From positions 1,536,001-1,600,000 of the forward strand of contig NZ_OY776217.1 in the NCBI RefSeq assembly GCF_963675455.1: a stretch of DNA of 64,000 nucleotides. Direction: 5' to 3'. How positions within the stretch are numbered: position 1 is the first letter of the stretch; each line of letters begins with the position of its first letter. Under the pieces are notes generated by a model, which was not told where the DNA came from, made no database searches, and was given only the letters and a program-made list of their open reading frames with translations. This stretch comes from Emcibacter sp. Its GTDB lineage: Bacteria; Pseudomonadota; Alphaproteobacteria; Sphingomonadales; Emcibacteraceae. Made by a program: the position numbers and the translations under genes. Shown here one piece after another: positions 1 to 8,833 of this stretch.

Positions 1-1126
1 GAAAAATAAAGGAGGCCGTAATCGACACCGGCACTGTCACAGCGGGAATAAGCATGGCGCGGACACTGCCGAGAAACAGATAGATTACAGCCACCACAAG
101 AACCATGGCAATGGCGAAAGTTTTATATACTTCGTTGATGGCTTCCTCAATGAAGCGGGAGCTGTCGTAGCTCATGCCGATTTCGGTACCTGCAGGCAGG
201 GACTGGTTAAGTTTCAGGCGCTCGGCCTTGACAGCCAGGGCGACATCAAGGGTATTTCCCTTGGATTGTTTGATAATCCCGAGACCCACCATATAATCGC
301 CGTTACTGTGCATCTCGGCCCGGTATTGTTCGGCGCCGAGTTCAACCTGCGCAACGTCACCGATCCGCGTCAGATGGCCGTCTTCATTCTGTTTGATAAC
401 AAGCTGGGAAAAATCTTCGGGTTTTTCATATTCCCGACTCATCCTTACAGTGAATTCCCGTTCAGAGGATTCCAGACGTCCGGCCGGCAATTCCACATTT
501 TCCGTGCGCAGGGCGGTTTCAATGTCGCTGGCGGTGATGCCGCGAGCCGCCATTTTTTCCCGGTCCAGCCACAGGCGCATGGCATAGGTGGAGGTCGAGG
601 TGCGGACCCTGGCGACACCATCTATGCTGGACAGCCGGTCGACAATATAACGTTGCGCATAATCGGCCAGCTTGAGCGTGTCCATGGTCGTGCTGCGCAG
701 ATTAAGCCACATGATCGGATCGTCATTTTCATCATCTTTTGTGACTTCAGGCGGATCGGCTTCATCGGGCAGATTATTCAGCACTGTCGAGACACGCTGG
801 CGGATATCACTGGCGGCCTCGTCCAGATCCCGGTTGATGGAAAACTGGATGGTAATGGACGAACGTCCGTCAGTACTGCTTGCGGATATGGTCTTGATAC
901 CTTCGACGCCGCTGATCCGGTCCTCGATCATCTGGGTGACTTTTGTCTCCACGACCTGGGCAGAGGCGCCGGGATAGTTTGTGCGAATGGAAATGACCGG
1001 CGGATTTACGTCAGGATATTGCCGCAGGGGCAGATCCAGAAAACTCATCACCCCGAAAGTGATCAGCAACAGGCTGATGACTGTGGCGAAGACGGGGCGG
1101 TCAACGGAAACATCTGACAAAATCAT
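1..1126 (-). CDS. RND efflux permease, AcrB/HAE1 type (3' end beyond window)
   Basis: Inner-membrane proton-driven pump subunit of a tripartite RND efflux system. The minus-strand reading frame starts at the ATG at 1126 and stays open to base 1, giving 375 N-terminal residues. The protein begins MILSDVSVDRPVFATVIS, followed by a hydrophobic TM1 and the porter-domain pattern YPDVNPPVISI, YPGASAQVVE and VTQMIEDRISGVEG, all characteristic of this family. TM2 begins near residue 340. The preceding gene encodes the periplasmic adaptor and ends 4 nt before this start, so the two form one operon. The substrate cannot be read from the fragment. No TetR-type regulator or outer-membrane factor is visible in the window. 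Confidence 0.93.
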   Translation of the reverse strand, partial: MILSDVSVDRPVFATVISLLLITFGVMSFLDLPLRQYPDVNPPVISIRTNYPGASAQVVETKVTQMIEDRISGVEGIKTISASSTDGRSSITIQFSINRDLDEAASDIRQRVSTVLNNLPDEADPPEVTKDDENDDPIMWLNLRSTTMDTLKLADYAQRYIVDRLSSIDGVARVRTSTSTYAMRLWLDREKMAARGITASDIETALRTENVELPAGRLESSEREFTVRMSREYEKPEDFSQLVIKQNEDGHLTRIGDVAQVELGAEQYRAEMHSNGDYMVGLGIIKQSKGNTLDVALAVKAERLKLNQSLPAGTEIGMSYDSSRFIEEAINEVYKTFAIAMVLVVAVIYLFLGSVRAMLIPAVTVPVSITASFIF

Positions 1127-1130
1127 AGGA

Positions 1131-2195
1131 TTATTCTCCGCTTGCCGGTTCAGGCGACTTGACGCTGACGCGTGTGCCGTCCTGAATTTTCAGCAGCCCC
1201 TGGCTGACGACCAGTTCCCCGACCTGCAGTCCCGACAGCACCTCGACTGCACCGGGGCGGCGGCGGCCCGTCTCAACCTGGCGGCGGGAAACGGTATTAT
1301 CTTTCTGCACGACAAAAACATATTTCCGGTCTTCATAATTGATGATGGATTCCTCGGGAATCATGATTGACTGGGCCCGGTTCTTGATCAGGTCAATACT
1401 CAGCAGCATGCCCGGCCGGAGTAACAGCTCGTCATTGGGAATTTCCGCGCGCACCGTCACCGCCCTCGAAGTGGGGTTTACCCGGGTGTCGATAGTTGTT
1501 ACCAGCCCTTTGAAAAGCCGGTCATAGGCTTCTGATCTTGCTTCAATGCTCTGGCCTTCTTTCAGGACTGAGAGGAAGGCCTCGGGAACAGTGAAATCAA
1601 CTTTTATGACGGACAGATCATCGATTGTCGTAATGACTGTACCGGGGGTGACAAGGGCGCCGACACTAATCTGCCGGATACCCAGTTTGCCGTCAAAGGG
1701 AGCGATGATCTGGCGATCCCGGATCCGGGCGTGGGCAATCTGTAACTGGGCGAGGGCCTTTTCATAAAGGGTTTTCTGAGCATCCAGGCGTGCGGTGGCC
1801 AGGGTCTTTGCTTCGACCAGGCCGCGAACACGTTTCAGTTCCCGTTCCTGTTCGTCAAAATTGGCTTCGGCATTGCGCAGGTCGGCCTGCTCCTCTTCAG
1901 TGATCAGGGTGGCGAGCACGGTTCCTTTTTTCACAAACATACCGTCTGTGAAATGAATGGCAGAAACCTTGTCTGTGATGGTGGTGGTCAGAACGACGGA
2001 TTCATTGGCTTTGGTCGTTCCCAGTGCTTCCACGGTGTCGACAAACTGATCCTTTATCACCTCGTTGGCGATAACCTGAACGACACGTTCTCCCGCCTGG
2101 CGGGTGGTTTCACGATTTTCCTGCCCCCAAAACATATATGCCGCAACTGCACCGGCGGCCAGAACAAGTACAATGAACAAACCCCTGAAGATCAT
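1131..2195 (-). CDS. RND efflux periplasmic adaptor (membrane fusion protein)
   Basis: Periplasmic adaptor that couples the RND permease to an outer-membrane channel; 354 aa. An N-terminal uncleaved signal/anchor (MIFRGLFIVLVLAAGAVAAY) is followed by a lipoyl-like half (around KVSAIHFTDGMFVKKGTVLATL), an alpha-hairpin (ERELKRVRGLVEAKTLATARLDAQKTLYEKALAQLQIAHARI, about residues 100-140), the second lipoyl half (IIAPFDGKLGIRQISVGALVTPG) and a beta-barrel region. The start chosen is the ATG at 2195 because AAGGAAA lies 6 nt upstream. The frame stays open further upstream, but the extension is polar and has no ribosome site. It is co-transcribed with the permease. Confidence 0.92.
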   Translation of the reverse strand: MIFRGLFIVLVLAAGAVAAYMFWGQENRETTRQAGERVVQVIANEVIKDQFVDTVEALGTTKANESVVLTTTITDKVSAIHFTDGMFVKKGTVLATLITEEEQADLRNAEANFDEQERELKRVRGLVEAKTLATARLDAQKTLYEKALAQLQIAHARIRDRQIIAPFDGKLGIRQISVGALVTPGTVITTIDDLSVIKVDFTVPEAFLSVLKEGQSIEARSEAYDRLFKGLVTTIDTRVNPTSRAVTVRAEIPNDELLLRPGMLLSIDLIKNRAQSIMIPEESIINYEDRKYVFVVQKDNTVSRRQVETGRRRPGAVEVLSGLQVGELVVSQGLLKIQDGTRVSVKSPEPASGE

Positions 2196-2407
2196 TATAT
2201 TTCCTTTTATATCGATCTGTTGAACAGATACTGATTTCTTGATGCGGAGTATAGGCCGAACACGCGGGTAGACAAAGTCGAGAATGGCGTTTCTGTACGA
2301 TTTCCGCACCTTATATGATTCTGGATATCATACGTGATACGGAATTTATACCCGTCGCGGATTTGCTTTTGATCACGAAAGTGTGATTGTCATTATCCTG
2401 TCTTAAC

Positions 2408-2444
2408 GGAAAAACCCGCCGGGCAGTTTGCCGCTGGCGGGTTT
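2408..2444 (-). terminator. Intrinsic terminator, minus strand
   Basis: Perfect 9-bp inverted repeat (AAACCCGCC at 2412-2420, GGCGGGTTT at 2436-2444). Read on the minus strand it is followed by a run of Ts. It lies about 150 nt downstream of the small membrane protein gene ending at 2595 and isolates it from the efflux operon. Confidence 0.7.
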
Positions 2445-2594
2445 GCTCCTATAGCGTCGTTGTTACGTTCAGCTGACCCGTATCAGCGCGCTATAATGTA
2501 CGACCTATGGGCGTACACCTGAATAAAGTATACACCAAAAATATTCTCATCCCAAAAGTGCTGGTATTTCAGGCTATTATTTCAGGGATGCAGA

Positions 2595-2792
2595 TTAATA
2601 ATTGCCGACTCGGGCTGGTTCGGTTCCCCGCAACACCGGCATGAAAGCAATGTTGAAAAGAATTCCGAACATGACCGGTACGCCGATCATGGCGGCATAG
2701 ACAAAGACCATCGGTGTCCAGGCAACAGCAAGCAACAGCAGGCAGAGGACGAAGTTGATCAGGAAAAGGACGGGAGAAGTAAATTCGCGCAT
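2595..2792 (-). CDS. Small two-TM membrane protein, unknown function
   Basis: A 65-aa protein (MREFTSPVLFLINFVLCLLL...) with two predicted membrane segments: residues about 6-25 (PVLFLINFVLCLLLLAVAW) and 30-50 (VYAAMIGVPVMFGILFNIAF). The ATG at 2792 is preferred over an in-frame TTG 30 nt upstream, which would lie in the T-run of the infC terminator. No family was recognised. It sits between the infC terminator and its own terminator, so it is probably expressed independently. The reading frame and composition look coding, but with only 65 residues confidence is moderate. Confidence 0.55.
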   Translation of the reverse strand: MREFTSPVLFLINFVLCLLLLAVAWTPMVFVYAAMIGVPVMFGILFNIAFMPVLRGTEPARVGNY

Positions 2793-2819
2793 TGCAGATA
2801 CTCGTTCAAAATTTACAAA

Positions 2820-2851
2820 CAAAAAAGCAGGCCTTTCATAGACCTGCTTTT
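2820..2851 (-). terminator. Intrinsic terminator after infC
   Basis: Inverted repeat AAAGCAGG (2824-2831) / CCTGCTTT (2843-2850). On the minus strand it is followed by TTTTTTG. It lies about 40 nt after the infC stop. In many bacteria rpmI-rplT follow infC directly; here the transcript appears to stop. Confidence 0.8.
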
Positions 2852-2890
2852 GCTGCAGCGCAATAATTATTTATGCAAAATTTGACCTGA

Positions 2891-3427
2891 TTATTTCGGG
2901 GCCATAATCATAATCATCTGACGGCCTTCCAGCTTCGGGTGCTGTTCAATTTTCACCCGGTCTGCGAAGTCGGCCTTGACCCTTTGCAGGACTTCCATGC
3001 CGAGTTCCTGGTGCGCCATTTCACGTCCGCGGAATCTCAGCGTAACCTTGACCTTGTCGCCGGCAGAAAGGAACTTGTCAATGGAACGCATCTTGACGTC
3101 ATAGTCATGCTTCTCGATACCGGGACGCATCTTGATTTCCTTGACGTCGATGGTTTTCTGCTTTTTGCGGGCCAGACTGGCTTTTTTCTGGGCTTCATAC
3201 TTGAATTTACCGTAATCAAGTATCTTGCAGACCGGAGGTTCCGCGTTCGGGGAAATTTCAACAAGGTCGAGCCCGGCTGCCTTCGCCATTTCCAGGGCTT
3301 TTGCAATGTCTACAGTGCCGTGGTTTTCACCTTCAGCATCAATAAGTCTTACTTCGGTTACGTTTATATCGTCGTTGACCCTTGGGCCTTTATGGGCGGG
3401 CGGGGATGACATTGGTCGTCTAGCTAT
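2891..3427 (-). CDS. infC: Translation initiation factor IF-3
   Basis: IF-3 binds the 30S subunit and proofreads start codons and initiator tRNA. The protein has the conserved N-domain (GPRVNDDINVTEVRLID), a linker rich in Lys/Gln, and the C-domain (VKEIKMRPGIEKHDYDVKM, FRGREMAHQELG, PKLEGRQMIMIMAPK). The first ATG in frame is at 3412, but I place the start at an ATA codon at 3425-3427. It is preceded by a near-perfect AGGAGG (3433-3438) with 5-nt spacing, and it adds the N-terminus I-A-R-R-P, which resembles the MRRP start of rhizobial IF-3. The ATG at 3412 has no comparable ribosome site at normal distance. Non-AUG starts on infC are the known basis of IF-3 autoregulation. It lies 89 nt downstream of thrS, as in many bacteria. 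Confidence 0.95.
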   Translation of the reverse strand: MARRPMSSPPAHKGPRVNDDINVTEVRLIDAEGENHGTVDIAKALEMAKAAGLDLVEISPNAEPPVCKILDYGKFKYEAQKKASLARKKQKTIDVKEIKMRPGIEKHDYDVKMRSIDKFLSAGDKVKVTLRFRGREMAHQELGMEVLQRVKADFADRVKIEQHPKLEGRQMIMIMAPK

Positions 3428-3516
3428 TGTTTCCTCCTGCGATCTTCCATCGCTGGTTATTTAAATGTAATTTCTCGTCTGTTCTATAAATCCCAAAGAT
3501 GAATTTCCGTAACGGG

Positions 3517-5481
3517 TCATCTCAGGTCCGGCGCAACAGATTCTTCCTTAAGTTTATGGATTGCGTCAGTTAAATCAAGGGTTTCCTGCTTTTGCGAGCC
3601 CAAACGCCGGATCGTGACTGTATTTTGTTCTGCTTCGCGGGCGCCGATCACTAATATTGCGGGTACCTTGGCGTGGGAATGTTCCCTGACCTTGTAGTTG
3701 ATTTTCTCGTTGCGCAGGTCCATTTCGGCCCGCAATCCTGCGTCCACAAGCTGTTGCTGCACGGATTTTACATGCTCGTCCTGATCGGAGGTGATGCCGG
3801 AGACTACCACCTGCACCGGCGCCAGCCAGAGCGGGAAACGGCCGGCAAAATGTTCTATTAAAATACCGATGAAACGCTCGAAGGTTCCAAAGACCGCACG
3901 ATGCAGCATGACCGGCCGGTGTTTTTCACCGTCCTGGCCAATGTAGTTGGCGTCCAGTCGTTCCGGCAGGACATAGTCAAGCTGGAAGGTACCGCATTGC
4001 CAGGTCCGGCCAATGGCGTCGGTCAGGTGGAATTCAAGCTTCGGTCCGTAAAAGGCGCCTTCGCCTTCCGCATATTCAAACTCAAGGCCGCTGGCGGTCA
4101 GCGCGTCGGCAAGGGATTTTTCCGCCCGGTCCCATGTGGCATCGTCACCGGCCCGCATTTCCGGCCGGGTCGCCAGTTTATATTTGATGTCGGTCAGGCC
4201 CATGTCTTCATAGACTTTGGCAAACAGAGCGAGGAACCGTTTTGTTTCATCCGTGATCTGGTCTTTACGACAGAAAATATGAGCATCATCCTGGGTCATC
4301 TGCCGGACCCGCATCAGGCCATGCAGCGCGCCGTGGGCTTCATTCCGGTGACAACAGCCAAACTCGGACATGCGGATCGGCAGGTCGCGGTAGCTTTTGG
4401 TACCCTGTTTGAAGACCTGGATATGAGCCGGGCAGTTCATGGGCTTCAGCGCCATCATGCGGGCGTCTTTCGGAACCTCGATGTCGCCGTCTACTGTCGG
4501 CACCATGTCCGGCACAACAAACATATTCTCGCGGAACTTGCCCCAGTGGCCGGACTGCTCCCACAGTTTGGAATCCATCAGCTGCGGAGTCTTGATTTCC
4601 TGATAGCCGTCTTCGGCCAGGCGGGCGCGGATATATCTTTCCAGTTCAATCCAGATGCGGAATCCCTTGGCGTGCCAGAAGACAGAACCCTGGGCTTCTT
4701 CCTGCAGATGAAACAGACCCATTTCCCGGCCGATCTTGCGGTGGTCGCGTTTTTCTGCTTCCTCAAGGCGCACCAGGTAGGCCTTGAGTTCCTTCTTGTC
4801 GCGCCAGGCGGTACCGTATACCCGGGTCAGCATTTCATTGTTGCTGTCCCCGCGCCAGTAGGCGCCGGCCACCTTCATCAGCTTGAAGCCGTCGCCCAGT
4901 TTTTTGGTGCTGGGCAGGTGCGGACCGCGACAAAGGTCGATAAAGTCGCCCTGGCGGTAGAGTGTAATCGACTGGTCTGCCGGAATATCGGCAATGATTT
5001 CAGCCTTGTATTCCTCTCCCATCTTGCGGAAAAATTCGATGGCGTCGTCCCGGTTCCAGACTTCACGGGTGATTTTCTCGTCTCGTTCGACAATTTCCTT
5101 CATCCGGGCCTCGATTATTTCGAGGTCTTCCGTGGTAAAAGGCGTCTTGCGGGCGAAATCGTAATAAAAACCGTTTTCGATGGCCGGGCCGATGGTGACC
5201 TGGGTATCGGGGTAGAGTTCCTTGACTGCCTCGGCCATGATATGGGCGGCGTCGTGGCGCAGGATTTCCAGGGCCGCCTCATCCTTGCGGGTGATGATGG
5301 AGACCTTGGAATCCTGTTCGATTTCCCGGGACAGGTCCCATTGTTCACCATTGACCACAATGGCAAGGGCAGCCTTGGCCAGGCCAGGCCCGATATCTTC
5401 GGCCAGGGTCAGTCCCGTCACCGGACCGTCAAAGGTGCGGATGCTGCCGTCGGGCAGGGTGAGGGAAACTTGTTTCGTCAT
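3517..5481 (-). CDS. thrS: Threonyl-tRNA synthetase
   Basis: Class II aminoacyl-tRNA synthetase that charges tRNA-Thr; 654 aa, full length. Order of domains: TGS (1-62), editing/SAD domain (about 65-245, including HDAAHIMAEAVKELYP and a GPHLP stretch), catalytic core (about 250-540) and anticodon-binding domain (about 545-645, FPLWLAPVQVVVSG onward). The zinc-site residues are visible as Cys in MNCPAHIQVF, His in the motif-2 loop RNEAHGALHGLMRVRQ and His in HRAVFGTFERF (motif 3). The start at 5481 gives the usual N-terminus. infC follows in the same direction, consistent with a thrS-infC operon. Confidence 0.97.
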   Translation of the reverse strand: MTKQVSLTLPDGSIRTFDGPVTGLTLAEDIGPGLAKAALAIVVNGEQWDLSREIEQDSKVSIITRKDEAALEILRHDAAHIMAEAVKELYPDTQVTIGPAIENGFYYDFARKTPFTTEDLEIIEARMKEIVERDEKITREVWNRDDAIEFFRKMGEEYKAEIIADIPADQSITLYRQGDFIDLCRGPHLPSTKKLGDGFKLMKVAGAYWRGDSNNEMLTRVYGTAWRDKKELKAYLVRLEEAEKRDHRKIGREMGLFHLQEEAQGSVFWHAKGFRIWIELERYIRARLAEDGYQEIKTPQLMDSKLWEQSGHWGKFRENMFVVPDMVPTVDGDIEVPKDARMMALKPMNCPAHIQVFKQGTKSYRDLPIRMSEFGCCHRNEAHGALHGLMRVRQMTQDDAHIFCRKDQITDETKRFLALFAKVYEDMGLTDIKYKLATRPEMRAGDDATWDRAEKSLADALTASGLEFEYAEGEGAFYGPKLEFHLTDAIGRTWQCGTFQLDYVLPERLDANYIGQDGEKHRPVMLHRAVFGTFERFIGILIEHFAGRFPLWLAPVQVVVSGITSDQDEHVKSVQQQLVDAGLRAEMDLRNEKINYKVREHSHAKVPAILVIGAREAEQNTVTIRRLGSQKQETLDLTDAIHKLKEESVAPDLR

Positions 5482-5668
5482 GATCTTCTGGCCGTTTGTC
5501 TTGAGTGTTTAATCAATGGGTGTCTTGTACTTGGGGAACTTATCGGGATTTCCACGCAAGTCAAGCATGCATGGGGTTGCAGGAGGTAAATAAAGCTCAA
5601 AAAGCGTTTTTCAATCCGGCAGGACGAATTATAGTAAAGTCAACTCAAACATATGCTTGGAAAATGCC

Positions 5669-6430
5669 ATGACGACAGACACAGATGCGCCCAACTTCCT
5701 GTTTTTGGAGAACGGTCGCAGAATCGCCTACCACAAGACCGGAGGCAAGACGCCAACGGTAATCTTCTTTGGCGGCTTCATGTCGGATATGGAAGGCAGC
5801 AAGGCGCTGGCGCTGGAAGAATATTGCAAGGCGCAGGGCCAAGCCTACATCCGCTTTGACTATTCCGGGCACGGCTCATCGTCGGGCGAATTCCGTGACG
5901 GCACTATTGGCGACTGGAAAGAGGATGCGCTGGCCGTGGTGCAGAAGTTGACTGACGGGCCGGTGCTGATTATCGGTTCCAGTATGGGGGGCTGGATCGG
6001 ACTGCTTGTGGCGCTGGAGGTGAAAGACCGTTTGTCCGCTTTTATTGGCATCGCCCCTGCGCCTGATTTTACCCGGGACCTGATGTGGGACAGTTACAGT
6101 CCGGAAATTCAGGAAAAGCTCAGGCGGGACGGCGTCTATTATGAGCCCAGCGAATATAGTGATGAACCCTATGCCATCAGTTACCGGCTGATCGAGGAAG
6201 GGGACAATCATCTGCTGCTGGGCGGGCCCATCGAACTGGACTGTCCGGTGCGGTTGATCCACGGTCAGAGAGATGAGGATGTTCCCGCTCGCTGGTCGCA
6301 ACGGATCAGTGATGCGCTGGTGTCTGTAGATGTGGAAATCACCTATATCAAAAACGGTGATCACAGGCTGTCCTCGGACAAGGACCTGAAACGGCTTTGT
6401 TTAACGCTTGATACTCTTCTGGAGACATAG
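5669..6430 (+). CDS. Alpha/beta hydrolase (ABHD10-like serine hydrolase)
   Basis: A 253-aa cytosolic alpha/beta-hydrolase. Visible features are the oxyanion region VIFFGGFMSDMEGSKA, the strand-loop YIRFDYSGHGSSSGEF, the nucleophile elbow GSSMGGW (Ser about residue 109), an acidic residue in HGQRDEDVP and the catalytic His in NGDHRLS. The overall pattern matches the ABHD10 / palmitoyl-thioesterase-like branch of esterases; the substrate is not known. The start at 5669 (ATG) was taken in preference to an in-frame TTG at 5657. The stop lies 2 nt before the start of the cyclase-family gene, so the two are an operon. Confidence 0.85.
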   Translation: MTTDTDAPNFLFLENGRRIAYHKTGGKTPTVIFFGGFMSDMEGSKALALEEYCKAQGQAYIRFDYSGHGSSSGEFRDGTIGDWKEDALAVVQKLTDGPVLIIGSSMGGWIGLLVALEVKDRLSAFIGIAPAPDFTRDLMWDSYSPEIQEKLRRDGVYYEPSEYSDEPYAISYRLIEEGDNHLLLGGPIELDCPVRLIHGQRDEDVPARWSQRISDALVSVDVEITYIKNGDHRLSSDKDLKRLCLTLDTLLET

Positions 6431-6432
6431 GA

Positions 6433-7092
6433 ATGACAAAACAGCTGATCGACCTGAGCCACACCGTTGAAGACGGCATGATTACCTACAAGGGACTGCC
6501 GGCACCGATTATCTGTGATTTTCTGAGCCGTGGAGATTCCAGGGGGCACTATGACGAAGGTACCGAGTTTCATATAGGCGAGATCAAGATGGTGGCCAAT
6601 ACGGGCACCTATCTGGACAGCCCTTTTCATCGCTATTCGGATAGCAAGGACCTGTCCGAACTGGACCTGGACCGAATTGCCGACCTTGAAGCAGTGGTGG
6701 TGCGGGTGGATCTGGAAGCAATGGCCATCAACGATACTCATTTCAGGGGACTGGACGTCAGGGGAAAAGCCGTTCTGGTTCACACGGACTGGTCACGCCA
6801 CTGGGGATCGGACGATTATTTCGAGGGCCATAACTTCCTGACCGAAGATGCCGCTGTCTGGCTTCGGGACAACGGCGCTGTGCTGGTTGGTATCGACAGT
6901 TATAATATTGATGATATCAGGGGCGGCACCCGACCGGTACATTCCACGCTGCTGGGCGCAAATATCACAATTGTCGAGCATATGACCGGTCTGGAAAAGC
7001 TTCCTGACAACGGGTTCCGTTTCTTTGCCGTCCCGGTCAAGGTCAAAGGCATGGGGACTTTTCCCGTACGTGCTTTTGCCATCATCGAATAA
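6433..7092 (+). CDS. Cyclase-family (kynurenine formamidase-like) protein with altered metal site
   Basis: A 219-aa member of the PF04199 cyclase fold (MTKQLIDLSHTVEDGM...). In characterised members the metal site is built from the HxGTHxD motif plus a downstream His and Glu. Here the first motif reads NTGTYLDSPFHRY: Asn and Tyr replace the two His, while the Asp stays. The downstream His (RPVHSTLL) and Glu (ITIVEHMTG) remain. The protein therefore probably binds metal differently, or has a different chemistry. It is translationally close (2 nt) to the upstream hydrolase and converges with the next gene, stop codons 1 nt apart. Confidence 0.85.
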   Translation: MTKQLIDLSHTVEDGMITYKGLPAPIICDFLSRGDSRGHYDEGTEFHIGEIKMVANTGTYLDSPFHRYSDSKDLSELDLDRIADLEAVVVRVDLEAMAINDTHFRGLDVRGKAVLVHTDWSRHWGSDDYFEGHNFLTEDAAVWLRDNGAVLVGIDSYNIDDIRGGTRPVHSTLLGANITIVEHMTGLEKLPDNGFRFFAVPVKVKGMGTFPVRAFAIIE

Positions 7093-7093
7093 G

Positions 7094-7963
7094 TCACGTG
7101 ACGAGGGAAGCGAAACCTTCCCTGTAGGTGGGATATTTCAGTTTCACGCCCAGTTCCTGTTTGATCCGCTCATTGCGCACTTTTTTGCTTTCGTTATAGA
7201 AGCTCCGCATGAGTGGTGACAGTTCGGCTGTGTCAAAATCCACTTCCGGCAGGCGGGGCAGGGACATCAGATCGCAGACATAGTCGATCACCTCTTCCGG
7301 CGGCGCCGGCAGGTCATCGACAACATTGTAGCTTCGACCGGGGTTGGGACGGTCCATGGACGCCAGCAGCACCTGGACAATATCCTCCACATGGATGCGG
7401 CTGAAATACTGGTTTGGTTTGACAATTTTCTGCGTCCGGCCGGACTTTATACCCTCGTGCTGGCCACGACCGGGGCCATAGATGCTGCCGAGCCTGAATA
7501 GATGAACAGGCAGTCCGTGTTGTTCAGTAAGGGTGAGCCAGGCTTTCTCCGCGGCCAGGCGTAACTCACCGCGTCGGGAGGTTGGCGTCTCGGGCGTGTC
7601 ATCATCAATCCAGTTCCCGGCATGATCACCGTAAACACCTGTCGTGGACAGGTAACCGATCCATTTCAGGTTTTTCAGGGCGGCAATGTCCCGGGCATGA
7701 CAGGCCATGACAGGGTCACCGTTTGTTTCATCCGGGGGAATGGAAATCAGCACATGGGTAGCCTTGGACAGGGGCTGCCCGGCGTTATCCAGCGGGGTGG
7801 CGCCGTCAGACAGGTAGCTGTCGATGCCACTTTTCTGGAGGTCCTTTTGTTTGTCCGGGCTCCGACAGGTGCCGGCGACGGACCAGTTTTTCTCCCCGAC
7901 AAGGCGGGAGGCCAGTGCCCGGGCTGTGTAGCCCAGGCCGAAACAGAAAAGTTTATGTGTCAT
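7094..7963 (-). CDS. SDR-family NAD(P)-dependent epimerase/dehydratase-like protein (YeeZ type)
   Basis: A 289-aa extended short-chain dehydrogenase-like protein. The N-terminal nucleotide-binding motif is atypical, FCFGLGYTARALASRL. STTGVYGDHAGNWIDDDTPETP carries a conserved VYG segment, and FRLGSIYGPGRG plus SRIHVEDIVQVL are typical of extended SDRs. The usual YxxxK dyad is changed: the segment after the VYG block reads RRGELRLAAEKAW, as in YeeZ-like proteins, which are not proven to be enzymes. Function unknown; possibly a sugar-nucleotide or NADP-sensing protein. Confidence 0.8.
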   Translation of the reverse strand: MTHKLFCFGLGYTARALASRLVGEKNWSVAGTCRSPDKQKDLQKSGIDSYLSDGATPLDNAGQPLSKATHVLISIPPDETNGDPVMACHARDIAALKNLKWIGYLSTTGVYGDHAGNWIDDDTPETPTSRRGELRLAAEKAWLTLTEQHGLPVHLFRLGSIYGPGRGQHEGIKSGRTQKIVKPNQYFSRIHVEDIVQVLLASMDRPNPGRSYNVVDDLPAPPEEVIDYVCDLMSLPRLPEVDFDTAELSPLMRSFYNESKKVRNERIKQELGVKLKYPTYREGFASLVT

Positions 7964-7998
7964 CGATACTCCATCTGCAGCGCTTCTTCCGGTCGGTC

Positions 7999-8763
7999 TT
8001 ATTCCTTGGTTGGCAGGAAAGCCGTTCCCAGCACAAGGGTGGCATGCAGCCGGACCAGTTGGGAGACATTCATTTGCTGGCCGTCACTATCCCGGTTAAC
8101 CCGATATGATTCAAGCATTGTGTCGTCCAGGGTCTTGGCCTGGGTGCGCTGATATTGCAGAGCGGACGGAGAGAAAGACAGTTGAGTGATCCGGTATTTC
8201 CGGTTCGGGAACAGTTCATTCAGGTTCTGGAGTTCCAGCTGGGCCATTTTATAGATATTTTTCCGAAGTAAGCGATAGTTGGCCTGTTTTTCCTCTTCAC
8301 TGGGGGAATAGGAAACTCTTTGCAGGTTCATCTCAAAACCGGTCCGGCTTGCTTTTTTAAACTTTTCACGCAGGCCGTCAATATTCTGGTCGGTAACCCG
8401 GCTTTCAGCGCTGATGGTCCATTGCTCATAACCGGCGGATCCCTGCCGACGATTAAAGCCGGTGAATTTCCATTCGGCGCCCGGGACAAGTTTCCTGAGT
8501 TCATTTTGAACATTCTGCCTGACTGCACCGCTCTGTTTTTCGTCGAAAACCGCCACAATCTGGACATAGACTACGGCTGTATTCGTGGTCAGCCACTCCT
8601 CGGAGGCGAGTTCCATGGTGATGCTGTCCTCAAACACAGGTTCCTGGGCAATGGCAATTTGTCCCGGCGCAGCTTGCGCACAGGCTGTCGATATAAGACC
8701 AAGTGATAAAAGAAATGGCACTGCAAGGCAGGCAAATTTTTGAAAATATTTGGAGTGAATCAT
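7999..8763 (-). CDS. Secreted periplasmic protein, unknown (weak SIMPL-like look)
   Basis: A 254-aa protein with a clear signal peptide (YFQKFACLAVPFLLSLGLISTACAQA, cleavage near residue 30). The mature part has alternating strands and amphipathic helices. It holds a repeated arrangement of beta-strand, long helix and strand (VYVQIVAVFDEKQSGAVRQNV; ISAESRVTDQNIDGLREKF) that is reminiscent of SIMPL/DUF541 proteins, but I cannot confirm membership. The ATG at 8763 with GGAAAAG upstream is chosen; the frame is open for 23 more codons without a start signal. It is divergent from the TPR gene, and the two 5' ends are about 70 bp apart at most. Confidence 0.65.
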   Translation of the reverse strand: MIHSKYFQKFACLAVPFLLSLGLISTACAQAAPGQIAIAQEPVFEDSITMELASEEWLTTNTAVVYVQIVAVFDEKQSGAVRQNVQNELRKLVPGAEWKFTGFNRRQGSAGYEQWTISAESRVTDQNIDGLREKFKKASRTGFEMNLQRVSYSPSEEEKQANYRLLRKNIYKMAQLELQNLNELFPNRKYRITQLSFSPSALQYQRTQAKTLDDTMLESYRVNRDSDGQQMNVSQLVRLHATLVLGTAFLPTKE

Positions 8764-8833
8764 GATCTTTTCCTCTATTGTGACCAGGCTTGCCGGAAAT
8801 CCGGCCAGCCTGTTGGTTCCCCGACAGGACATG

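Noticed and set aside
3901..5589. 562-codon open frame on the plus strand opposite thrS
   Set aside because: It lies entirely antisense to a full-length thrS, is free of recognisable domains and its composition is that of a shadow frame.
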